Made by a program: the position numbers and the translations under genes. From assembly GCA_031310005.1 (NCBI GenBank), contig CM062383.1, forward strand, positions 3,348,001 to 3,412,000: DNA of 64,000 nucleotides, written 5' to 3'. The stretch's first letter is position 1; every line of letters starts with the position of its first letter. Source of the DNA: Dactylellina haptotyla (lineage: Eukaryota > Ascomycota > Orbiliomycetes > Orbiliales > Orbiliaceae). This document shows positions 13,901 through 22,244 of this stretch, one piece after another. The notes beneath the pieces are model-generated. The model had not been told where the DNA came from and searched no databases. It saw nothing but the letters and a program-made list of their open reading frames with translations.

Positions 13901-14828
13901 TATCAACTTACATCCCATGTTTGGCACATCTGATAGGGAAATTGGTATTTGCGGTTCACAGCATCGCGGAAGTAAATATATTTAGGTTTCTCTTGTTCCA
14001 GTTGTGCCTGAGCCATCATGGGATTTGAAAGATTGACGATGGCCTGTTCTCTTTCACCGCGAGGGAGTTGGTTCGGTTGATTTTGTTGCAAGAGACCGGG
14101 CTGTCCTCCTTTAGCACTAGTGTCCATCGCTTCCACAGCGTGCATGCCGTCACCATCTTCGTTATTGATGTTCGCTTCAAAAGAATTATTTAAAGTATCC
14201 TTATCAAAGTTGAGTGGAGTGCTCATAATACTTGCGGATTGCTCCAGGGATGGCTGGTCTGGTAGAGGAACCACTTGTGGAGTGTGTTCGATGTTTCCAG
14301 GACTAGCATCACTATTCTCCTCAATCGTAGCTAAACCCTTTTGTACGACGACTAAATCCGAGTCGGCATCGAAAATACAATCATGGCCATTCTCCGCACA
14401 AGCGTCGCAGGGTGCCACTACAGTCTGGCCGGTCGAAGCCGCACTGGAGCATTTGGTACGACGTGTAGCGCACCTGATACAACTTCTCCGCCTAGGCTTT
14501 TTGGTACCTACTTTTGCTGTATAAGGGGGAGCCTCGATATTTCTAGAGTGATATATTAGCATCTAGGTCAAAATGGTATAAAAGCACTCGCGGGGTCATA
14601 CTGAGCACCGGTATTAGAACTAGAAAAGTCTTTAGGAGAATGTGTTTTGAGGTGTCTCTCGAGATGTACTGGACGCTTGTATCTCCGACCGCATGATGGA
14701 ACTAGACACTTGTAGGGATATAATTGTTCATCTATTGCAACCGGTCTAGTCAGTTTGGTATCTGCTACCTCATCCGGGCTCGTGTGCAGTTGCTGTTGTT
14801 GGTACGATGGCGACTGATCCGGACTCAT
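7920..14828 (-). CDS. Giant C2H2/Zn2Cys6/ULD/PHD/SANT/PNP multidomain protein
   Basis: Seven exons: 14828-14602, 14542-13912, 13850-13023, 12965-11716, 11628-11015, 10947-10282 and 10174-7920. All joins keep frame, giving 2156 residues. Visible parts in order: C2H2 finger (C41, C46, H59, H63); Zn2Cys6-like cluster (C97, C100, C107, C121, C124, C131); ubiquitin-like domain of the ULD_2 type (about 262-340); PHD finger (C445, C447, C459, C462, H467, C470, C484, C487); Myb/SANT-like segment (about 528-570, YWSVPENQDF...KTTTMV); a second C2H2-like motif (C645, C650, H666, H671); a long region (about 979-1810) with SIAEIGEQLAWLG, FIKGFSTMLVPT and GWLVNAASAWLHLLRAS, which I know from large unannotated fungal proteins; and a PNP/nucleosidase domain (about 1815-2111) with LLVGIGGGIP, GDVVVS, EMEAAGV and RGICDYSDSHK. 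A basic tail (KRQRQ) follows. The zinc modules suggest nuclear or chromatin binding and the PNP domain suggests nucleoside or nucleotide hydrolysis. The overall function is unknown. It could be two genes in annotation databases, but the splice joins argue for one. Confidence 0.85.
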
Positions 14829-16411
14829 CTCCGTTGAATGTATTGAAAAAGCCCTCTCAGCTGAATAAGCTTGACAAACAAACTATATATTATTTTTATA
14901 TATAGTGTTCGGTTGTCAACTCAGATGCAAGAATATTCGCCCCAGCTGAAGCGTCTTAATCTGAGAGTACAAGCTGCATGCAATGAGTGAGGGTTAGATC
15001 CAGTGGGGGCTACGGCATTCGAGCCTCTGTCCGTTCTAGTTTGATGTAAGATCACGATAAAATTTTGTAAAAATGCGGCCAAGAACGTCACAGACTATGC
15101 GCTCTTCTCTTGATCGTATTGTGAAGCTGGGGCTACGGGTATTCAGTATACGTTGTGGATCCTTCGCGGCAGCTCAACTCGGATGGCGGGGATTCCGCAA
15201 ATGGTCCATTTAGTCGGGCGGTTGGTAAACGTTACAAACCGCGTTAACCAGGTGGTAGCGATTTCTTTCCTCGTGTTTGTAACAGAGCTGCAGAGCGATA
15301 AGATGATGATAGTTACAATATGAAAATCGCAGGCAAATACACAGTACTTATTAGTTACTGTGTTAGGTTCGACCCTGCAGTGGTCTCCGTGTGCGGCTCT
15401 GGTTCTGCGAGCGCGAGAAACGCAAGAAGTCTCGCGGGAGGGGTAAGCAAGAAACACGAGGCCGCGGCGGGTGCTATTGCCGAGCTTTTTGGTTTTTTGG
15501 AACTGCGTCTAGCCCGCCACAGTAAATCAACAATACAAATCTCTCCAATCGCCAGCCCTAGTGCGCGACTTCAACGTCCCAAAGTAGAGGAGGGCTTTCT
15601 CGAAGCGATTGTATTACACTTGGGACCACTACCAGTCTAGGCGTTGCCGCCCTAATTGTCGCTATTTTGGCGTAGCGCTTTCCCGTTCAGCGGAAAGAAA
15701 TATTGCATATATAGCATGCGCATGGATCCTCGAACAGCGATGGATTAGAAATGCCAGACGAACCATGTTGATATAATCTCTCATCATTGACCGCCTTATA
15801 CCCAAGTTTGTACTAATAATAGTTCACCGTATAACAATATTCAATTGCAATTTTTTATTCTTTTTTATTATTATTATTTTTTTTCAAACAAGCCATCAAA
15901 TAGTACATGTACAATGGAGTTTTGAAAAACATCTGGCTTTAGACTTGTATCCCATCGTACAGAGAGTCTTTGAACGCATGAGTATTCTCGTTTGCACCCA
16001 CGCATCGCTGCAGGCATGCATGACTGCACACCAAGTCAAGACGCAAAGTTTGTTTAAAAGCTTCAAAGTATTGAACAAGGCTTTTTTCATATTGACATCC
16101 GATGCACCTAAATACACACCTAAGCACTAAAAACTGTTCAAGCAATGGCAATTGGCCGCCGGAGAAAGATATCGATAACTCGAAAATCCGGGGTCGAAGC
16201 AGGCCGGCGGGCAAACGTGGCTGCCATGCTGCTGTTTGCGTTGCAAAGCCCCACCAGCCAAAAGTTGTTCGGCTCGATGATATCACCGCAGGCTTCAACC
16301 TCACACCACCAGACCGCGACCAACGACGATGTCTTGATAGCATGTTCGATCCTCAGCCGCCACCAACCATCAATTGATCTCTGTCGGCTGCTCTGACGTC
16401 CCTATATCACG
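14829..16411. other. Divergent promoter region
   Basis: About 1.6 kb lies between the start codons of the giant gene (minus) and the gene at 16412 (plus). A TATATA-rich stretch occurs at about 14885-14905. A long T-rich and TTA-repeat tract lies around 15848-15885. No coding or RNA gene was supported. Confidence 0.6.
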
Positions 16412-18331
16412 ATGGATGACGACCCGAGCGTCGTAGTCCCTCCGGAAAGGGACCCCACCTCCCCGCGCTATGTCTTCGCACCCGAGCACCCACGCCTCGC
16501 CGAAGTTTCTATAAGCTCGATAACCACACCGGGGATATGGCCACAACTTCCCGCATTCATAGGATACTTCGCCAGCGTCGGTGGGCTCCAGGGGCGCGAG
16601 AGATTTCTCCCCTCAGCCATGCGAACCCGCGCCGCTGCCGTCCCTCGACAGCTGACTCCGGTGGAAGCTGCGGTTATCAGTCGGTACATGGAAAACGTAC
16701 GGAACGCCGGGGAGTGGTTCGGTTTGATCGGTATCATTGGGTTTACGATGCGAGGTTATCAGTCGGGAAAATGGCCGTTCGCAGGGTTTTGGAAAACGAT
16801 ATCGACGCCAACGGCACCGGGGCAGCCGCCGCCGTCCGGGTTGGTATATCCCGTTGGAGTAGGGCAACCGCCTGAAGCCTCTCCTGAGGCCAAACCGTCT
16901 ACTGAGCCGACTAAAGCGGCATGGTCACACTCTGAGTCGGCTGAAAACCGCAAGATTATTCCGAAGGGAGGGCCGCCGAGGTCCGGGCCGCTATCATTCA
17001 TACCTGCTGTCACCCGCTGGCTATTGACAACTGAGCCACCACCGGCGTTCATGCTTAAAATAGAAGATAAGGCACGGCAGAAGGTGCTATCAACACCGGA
17101 AAGTGAACACGGATCGTTTAGGTATCAAAAGCGGCTGGAATGGTACAACCAAATGTCGTCCGCGAATAAAGATGTCGTCCGGTTTTGGAGCCATCAAAGG
17201 GAGGAGATGATCAAGGAACTTAGAGAAGATTTAAAACGGATCGAGGAACCGGGTAGTATTCGATCAGAGGCGCAAGATCGGCCACAGAAGACCTTACAAG
17301 AGCTCAAGACATTACTAAGGGATCTGGAGACATATGAGGCGCAAAGAGCAGAAGCTGTGGAGGCTGCTGCTGCTGCTTCTGCTGAAAAGTCGGCGGCGGC
17401 GGCTGAGGCTAGTAGTGCAGCTGCTAAAGCGGCTTCAGAGGCAAAAGCAGAGGCGAAACCAGAACCTAGACCTCAGGCACAATTTCAACAAGAGCAGGTC
17501 CGACCGGGTACACACCCCAAACTGAACGAAATCCCTGAATTCAAGAACGCAAAGGTATACACCATCAACTTGGGCCCGTCGCAGGCGCTCAAAGAGACTT
17601 TGAGATTAGCTCTGTGGGGAATAACTGGTAAATACCTCGTTACCACGGCTGGAATGATGTACCTCTTGTCACAGTCGAGAAAGAAGGAGTTGGCGGATGA
17701 AAGATTACAAGAATACCAATACGATAGGATGGAGTACGCCAAATCCAAGGTACAGAACGAAGGGAGAAGGGCGCCGAGCACCATGCCTCCACCGGCTCCA
17801 CAGCCTAGAGAGCCTAGAGAGCCAGAATATCCAGCTGCTAGAGAAGATACCGGGTTCCAGGACAATGACCAGCAGAGCTCGGGTGGCTTACAGCCTGAGA
17901 TGATTGACTGGGGCGACATTGGTAGAGAGGAAACCCCAGCGCCAGCCCCCATTGAACGCGCACCGCAATATAAACGAAATGAAAGCGCGTGGGATCGCGC
18001 TAGAAGAGAACGTGAAGGCCCGCAGGGACCTGCTATGGAGGAAGACCGATGGGCGCCACAAGCACAGCAGGACCGCGCGGCTACTACGACGGATATGAAC
18101 ACCCTCTCGACATGGGAGAGAATCAGACAGCAGTCTTCGGAGGGTTCTAGTGCGGAGAAGCGAGTACCTGGAGAGTCCAGGGATACCTCTACTCCGACCG
18201 GTGAAAGCGCGTGGGCAAAATATGGACGAGGTCAGGATGATAGCAGCAAATCAAAGGAGCAACAGCAGAAGGAGTTTGACGCACAGTTAGAGAAGGAGCG
18301 GAGAGGAGAGGGGTCAGATAACTGGAAATGA
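16412..18331 (+). CDS. Unrecognised protein with two hydrophobic segments, Ala-rich coiled coil
   Basis: Single open frame of 639 residues from ATG to TGA. Hydrophobic stretches lie at about 101-116 (EWFGLIGIIGFTM) and about 393-418 (a segment around LALWGITGKYLVTTAGMMYL). Between them is a charged helical region followed by an Ala/Glu/Lys-rich, probably coiled-coil stretch (about 300-360). The C-terminal third is polar, Pro-, Glu- and Gln-rich, with SAWD/SAWAK-type repeats (NESAWDRAR, GESAWAKYG). I do not recognise the family. The pattern would fit a mitochondrial or other organelle membrane protein with a large soluble tail, which is an inference. Introns without stops cannot be excluded. 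Confidence 0.75.
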   Translation: MDDDPSVVVPPERDPTSPRYVFAPEHPRLAEVSISSITTPGIWPQLPAFIGYFASVGGLQGRERFLPSAMRTRAAAVPRQLTPVEAAVISRYMENVRNAGEWFGLIGIIGFTMRGYQSGKWPFAGFWKTISTPTAPGQPPPSGLVYPVGVGQPPEASPEAKPSTEPTKAAWSHSESAENRKIIPKGGPPRSGPLSFIPAVTRWLLTTEPPPAFMLKIEDKARQKVLSTPESEHGSFRYQKRLEWYNQMSSANKDVVRFWSHQREEMIKELREDLKRIEEPGSIRSEAQDRPQKTLQELKTLLRDLETYEAQRAEAVEAAAAASAEKSAAAAEASSAAAKAASEAKAEAKPEPRPQAQFQQEQVRPGTHPKLNEIPEFKNAKVYTINLGPSQALKETLRLALWGITGKYLVTTAGMMYLLSQSRKKELADERLQEYQYDRMEYAKSKVQNEGRRAPSTMPPPAPQPREPREPEYPAAREDTGFQDNDQQSSGGLQPEMIDWGDIGREETPAPAPIERAPQYKRNESAWDRARREREGPQGPAMEEDRWAPQAQQDRAATTTDMNTLSTWERIRQQSSEGSSAEKRVPGESRDTSTPTGESAWAKYGRGQDDSSKSKEQQQKEFDAQLEKERRGEGSDNWK

Positions 18332-18541
18332 TGGGGTTGTAAATTATGCATTATTTTTTGTAAATAATTATCTGTATATATACCGCTGGAACTGTACAAA
18401 ACTTGGAGATATGAGAGTAGACGAGCTGAGAGAAAGTGCGATAACTTCGCTTTGGAACAATATATCAATTCTGATACACAAACCCTAGACACCCAAACGC
18501 CAATATGTTACAAGAAGCCCGGAAACAGGAAACAAATAGCT

Positions 18542-19312
18542 TTATATCTTTGAAAATATCCCAATAAAGTTATCACACACACCATGCCACTCCTCGCCGA
18601 GGATCATTTCGCCACCGCCATGGCTAACCCAGCGCACCACCTCGTCCGCCAGGAACCGAATAATCCTCTCCGGCACTTTGACCCAATCTTCCCCGACGTC
18701 TTCGCCTTCAAGTATCATTTCGCAGCTCCCATCCGGTAGTAAATACAATTCAACGAAGCAACCAGTCTCCTTCACTAGGTTTTCAAACTCGAAGGACTCC
18801 AACGCGCATTCAAATATACAGTTTATTATCGATGCCGGTATTTCGAGGGCTTCGTTGGAGATGCGGGGAACGATATCGCAAGCCCCGGTCTTAGGATTAT
18901 CTACCGGTATTAAATTTGTGCTCAGTAGTGCGTATAAATTGCCGACATCAAAAGCGAGGTCTGTTGATTCTGATATTGTCGTTTCGGTATCACTTGTGCT
19001 GGTAGGTTTGAGAGTTGGTAAATCGCTTTCCTCCTCTTTAATATCCGATGAAGATGGTACCTCATTTAGAGAGATAAGTTTTGAGAGGCCCTTAATATAG
19101 TGGGGTTTGAACGAAAGGTAGCTTAATATCGGTGGGATGGCGAATAGGAATAGGAGGACTAGCATTTCTAGGAGATGAAATGCGATATCGCGAATGCAGA
19201 TTAATACCCCCAGTAAGAGAGCGATGAGAGAGCCGTCGGATTCAGCAAGAGGCGGTTTAGGTGACTCTAGGTCTACTTCAGTCGGTGACGAGGCAAGCTC
19301 CTCCTCTTCCAT
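18542..19312 (-). CDS. Unrecognised small membrane-hairpin protein
   Basis: Single exon of 256 residues starting at an ATG followed by an acidic MEEEEL. Two adjacent hydrophobic segments (about 29-41 and 46-66) may form a hairpin anchor. The rest is soluble and acidic with a Ser/Thr-rich linker (about 85-120). It converges on the 16412 gene, the stop codons being about 210 bp apart. No domain was recognised. Its length and codon flow look like a real gene, but no function can be given. Confidence 0.65.
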   Translation of the reverse strand: MEEEELASSPTEVDLESPKPPLAESDGSLIALLLGVLICIRDIAFHLLEMLVLLFLFAIPPILSYLSFKPHYIKGLSKLISLNEVPSSSDIKEEESDLPTLKPTSTSDTETTISESTDLAFDVGNLYALLSTNLIPVDNPKTGACDIVPRISNEALEIPASIINCIFECALESFEFENLVKETGCFVELYLLPDGSCEMILEGEDVGEDWVKVPERIIRFLADEVVRWVSHGGGEMILGEEWHGVCDNFIGIFSKI

Positions 19313-19748
19313 TTTGGAGGCGTATTTAAGAGGCGTTTGATAGACTTTTTCTCTGTAAGAAGCGACTGGTGTGAGAACTCTGTTTCGCGTGAAAGCTTGA
19401 AACGATTAAAAGTGATCGAATATGCAAAAACTTCAAAACTTCGCAGAGCAGGAAATCTGACGCTGATACTCTCCTTCCTATATATATGTTATATACGTGA
19501 TGATATCACCACGAGCGACCGGCTGGGTCGAGTCCCGTGAGGTGGTCCTTGCGCCGGGCTTCCTTCTGTTGGGGAATATGTGTTGCCCGCACGTGGCCAA
19601 TCAAGCTCGCTCACTCGGGCCATCCCTGTCCCTCTCAAAGGTAGCTCCCTCAACCTCTGACTAACTCTACCACTTTGCACCCTCGCTGCAAAATATTCTT
19701 TCAACCCGAAAGACTGAAGAATATTACCACGGCAGTCTTTACATGTAA

Positions 19749-20948
19749 ATGTCCGACGAGTTCCCCCTGCTCGAGGGGCTGGGGCTCTACGCCTCCGACA
19801 TCATAGGCGACGGCGACTGCCTCTTTCGCAGCTTCAGCGACCAGCTGTACGGTCATCAAGTATAGTATATATACCTGCCCATTATTTGAACCTTTCCCAC
19901 ACAATGATAACTAACGGGTGGTGTCTATCCGCAAATTAAATAGGACAAAGCTCATGAAATTCGTCTGCAAACTACATCCTACATGCGCAGTCATGCAGAG
20001 TACTTCAAGCTCTTCCTCGGCGTTGCGCCGCCCTCGAGCCGCAAAACCCGGTCGTCGACAAAGATGCCCTCCGAAGATGCGGTCGACAGGGCGTTCGTGG
20101 AGCACGTGAACCGGATGGAGAAGGCGGGCGTATACGGCGACAACCTGGAGATCGTGGCATTCGCACGCTGCTACGGCGTCAACGTAAAGATCTACCAGAG
20201 GGAGTTCGCGTATCAAGTAGCTTGTTCAGATGGTGATGCTCCCACGGATGAGGATGGAAGGCCCGCCGAGGAACCGAAGCTGTTACATATCGCGTACCAT
20301 AATTGGGAGCATTACTCGTCCGTTCGGAATGTGGACGGACCGCATAAAGGTCTGCCGAATGTGTCTCCGAAAGCCATGACGGAGGAAGGGAAGAAGAAGC
20401 AGAAGCAGTCGCTGGATAAGGGTGTCGTGATCATGCCGTGGATGGAAAAAGTGGTCGAGGCGAGTTTGCCGCTGGTGGTGCCCAAGCATAAAATTCGTGA
20501 GATGCTGGAGAAATGCAAGGGTGATGTGAATATGGCTGTTAGCAAGTTACTCGATGATGTCGAAGAGGAAGAAGAGGCACAAGCGGCAGCGGCAGCAGCA
20601 CTCGCCACTGGCGATGTTACGGACATCCCTGCAACTGATGATGCCGCCGGTGAGACTGTTACCGAAGAGAAACCCGAGAAACCTAAACCGGGAGGGAGAG
20701 GACCGAAAGGCCAAAAGAAGCAGAATACACAGTCCAATGGTGACGCGAAACCCGGTGGAGGGAAACACGCCTCAAAGCCTGGCAATCGCCCAAAGAAAGA
20801 GACGGCACGTGAGCGCAAAGAGCGTATGCAGCGCGACAAGATGGAGAAAAAGAAGGCTAAAACTAGCGGCTCTACTGGCACTGATCCCCCCAAGGGCTCA
20901 GGGTCAGGTCAGCAAACGGAAGAAGGAATCAAAACCCTCCATGTATAA
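19749..20948 (+). CDS. OTU-domain cysteine protease (deubiquitinase, OTUD3-like)
   Basis: Two exons, 19749-19859 and 19944-20948, with a CTAAC branch site in the intron, giving 371 residues. The OTU catalytic box GDGDCLFRSFSDQLYG spans 20-35 with Asp21 and nucleophile Cys24. The matching His is in WEHYSSVRN (about His160). After it comes a small helical UBA/CUE-like segment (about 203-241), then a low-complexity Lys-, Pro- and Gly-rich basic tail. OTU followed by UBA is the layout of OTUD3-type deubiquitinases, which cleave ubiquitin chains in cytosol or nucleus. The start is fixed by the ATG directly upstream of the catalytic box, so the active site sits almost at the N-terminus, as is usual in this group. 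Confidence 0.88.
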
Positions 20949-21322
20949 TTAATCCTCAAATATATTTTATTTATCATGTCGCATTATTAAAATAGATAAA
21001 ACTTAAACGTAAGAACCAACCAACCAAGCTGAACAAGTTTAGGGAAAGACGCAATGGGAGCTGAGCAGCCGCCTTGCATGTAAATGTACGAAGCCCAAAA
21101 GAAAAAAAAACAATGAATACCAAGAATCCGCCTTATTTATACTGTTTCAACCCCGGATAACCAAAAAATGTGAATTTACAAAGAAGGACAGCAAAAGGAA
21201 ACAAGAACCAAGCCAAGAATGAATTTTAAAAAATGACTCGTCCAAGATTCGGGTATTAGGGCATCTCCTCATCCTCCTCTTCTTGCTCCTCTTCTTATTC
21301 TTCATCCTTCTGTCATTCTCAT
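20949..21322. other. Convergent 3' region between OTU gene and thioredoxin
   Basis: Both flanking genes end here. There is a run of CCTCnTCTTC-type repeats on plus near 21264-21310. No separate gene was seen. The thioredoxin 3' extension ends at 21323. Confidence 0.6.
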
Positions 21323-21496
21323 CTACAAGTCTGCGGAGAAATCTTCAGCTCCACCCTCAGCTGTTGATTCTTTTTTCATGTACCATATCAACAACCCGAC
21401 AATGATGACGATTATGCGGCCGTAATTATTGATGAAATCGGTGGCGGGATTCGCAGGCGCTTTGTCGAGCGGCGTGAATGGCACGCCGGCTAGTCA
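21323..21496 (-). other. Candidate stop-codon read-through extension of thioredoxin (TGA CTA G plus 56 codons)
   Basis: Seen directly: the stop TGA (21496-21494) is followed by CTAG, and the same frame stays open for 56 codons until TAG at 21325-21323. The extension starts LAGVPFTPLDKAPANPATDF. It then has INNYGR, a 13-residue hydrophobic run IIVIIVGLLIWYM, KK, and an acidic tail ending EDFSADL. Known: UGA CUA (often UGA CUAG) is the best-described natural read-through context, used in animals and also in fungi for hidden peroxisomal forms of metabolic enzymes. Inferred: low-level read-through would make a tail-anchored thioredoxin. An open run of 56 codons arises by chance in roughly 7% of cases, so the context and the hydrophobic segment carry most of the weight. 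Confidence 0.6.
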
Positions 21497-22013
21497 CTGT
21501 TGGGCGACCTTGGTGATCATGGCCTTCAAAGCACCGGGGTTGGCACCAACCAACTCGTTGATTTTTTCACCGCCCTTAAAGACCATAAACGTTGCTATGG
21601 GTATCGTAAAAACAGTATTAGTAACGACACTCCGAATAGAATTCGACTTTATTCAGAAAAAAAGAGGGCCCACGAAAGAAATGGCGGTGTGGACTTACGC
21701 ATTGCTCGGATTCCCATTTCGGCTGAGACGTTATCCAACACGTCGACGTCGACCTTGATGAAATTCAACTCGGCGAATTCGGGGTCTTTGGCTAACTTGT
21801 CGAGAACGGGGGAGATGACTTTGCAAGGACCACACCATACGGCGTAGAAGTCAACGACGGTGACCTTGTCTGACTCGATGTAACCCTTGAATTCTGCGTC
21901 GCTGTTATCAATTGATTAGAATTAGCGGATATTTTCGATACGATAAACCTGAGTAAAGGGTAGGAGCGAGATATCTACCTTGTAACTGAGACAACCTTCT
22001 TTTCGGAAGACAT
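21494..22013 (-). CDS. Thioredoxin
   Basis: Three exons, 22013-21979, 21901-21699 and 21594-21494, giving 112 residues from the first ATG of the transcript. The active site WCGPC lies at 34-38 in the context DFYAVWCGPCK. The cis-proline loop reads AMPTFMVFKGG and the fold ends with LVGANPGALKAMITKVAQQ. It is a standard cytosolic-type thioredoxin that reduces protein disulfides using thioredoxin reductase. The gene has two unusual extensions, listed as separate entries: an open presequence-like stretch upstream of this ATG, and an open membrane tail after the TGA stop, which lies in a read-through context. Codons at both introns are split, so the joins are well determined. Confidence 0.93.
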
Positions 22014-22244
22014 ATTTGCGGTAGAGTTGTGGAATGATCTGGAGGAGATTACTGAAGGGATTGAAGTTGCGATTTTGAAGCTCGGAAGCGACGGGGCAGA
22101 GACAGATCGCGGGATGAGGGAATTTGATGCTGAAGAGGCGAAAGTGCGGGAGGGAGCTACGACTGCTAAAGTTCTTGCGGAAGACAAGCAAGTTAGACGG
22201 GTCGGCAAGGACGGAAGGGTCCTTAAGTAGATCTTGGAAGCCAG
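22011..22244 (-). other. Candidate non-AUG mitochondrial presequence upstream of thioredoxin ATG
   Basis: Seen directly: the 77 codons upstream of the thioredoxin ATG (22013) are open back to a CTG at 22244-22242, which follows an in-frame TAA by two codons. The CTG has A at -3 and G at +4. The encoded stretch contains no Asp or Glu, has about eight Lys/Arg, is rich in Ser/Thr/Ala, and ends SRSFHNSTANM, matching the R-x-F-x-x-S pattern of two-step mitochondrial presequence cleavage. No ATG occurs on this strand from 22014 to 22730. Known: near-cognate starts give mitochondrial isoforms of some yeast enzymes. Inferred: leaky CTG (or TTG at 22208) initiation makes a mitochondrial thioredoxin, and the ATG makes the cytosolic one. 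An ATG on a distant upstream exon is the alternative. Confidence 0.55.

Noticed and set aside
13014-14828. Reading the C2H2, Zn2Cys6 and PHD exons as separate small genes
   Set aside because: The introns between them are 54-61 nt with canonical borders and preserve phase, and the ubiquitin-like domain is split across one of them.
15365-15374. GGTTCGACCC, which resembles a tRNA B box
   Set aside because: The flanking bases do not form a T-stem, and no A box, anticodon arm or acceptor stem is present upstream.
16459-18102. Long antisense frames opposite the 16412 gene, up to about 205 codons
   Set aside because: They are shadows of the coding strand and hold only low-complexity sequence.
21323-21493. 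Explaining the thioredoxin tail by an intron that removes the stop
   Set aside because: A GTGACT donor exists at the stop, but no suitable nearby acceptor keeps the membrane segment; read-through is simpler.
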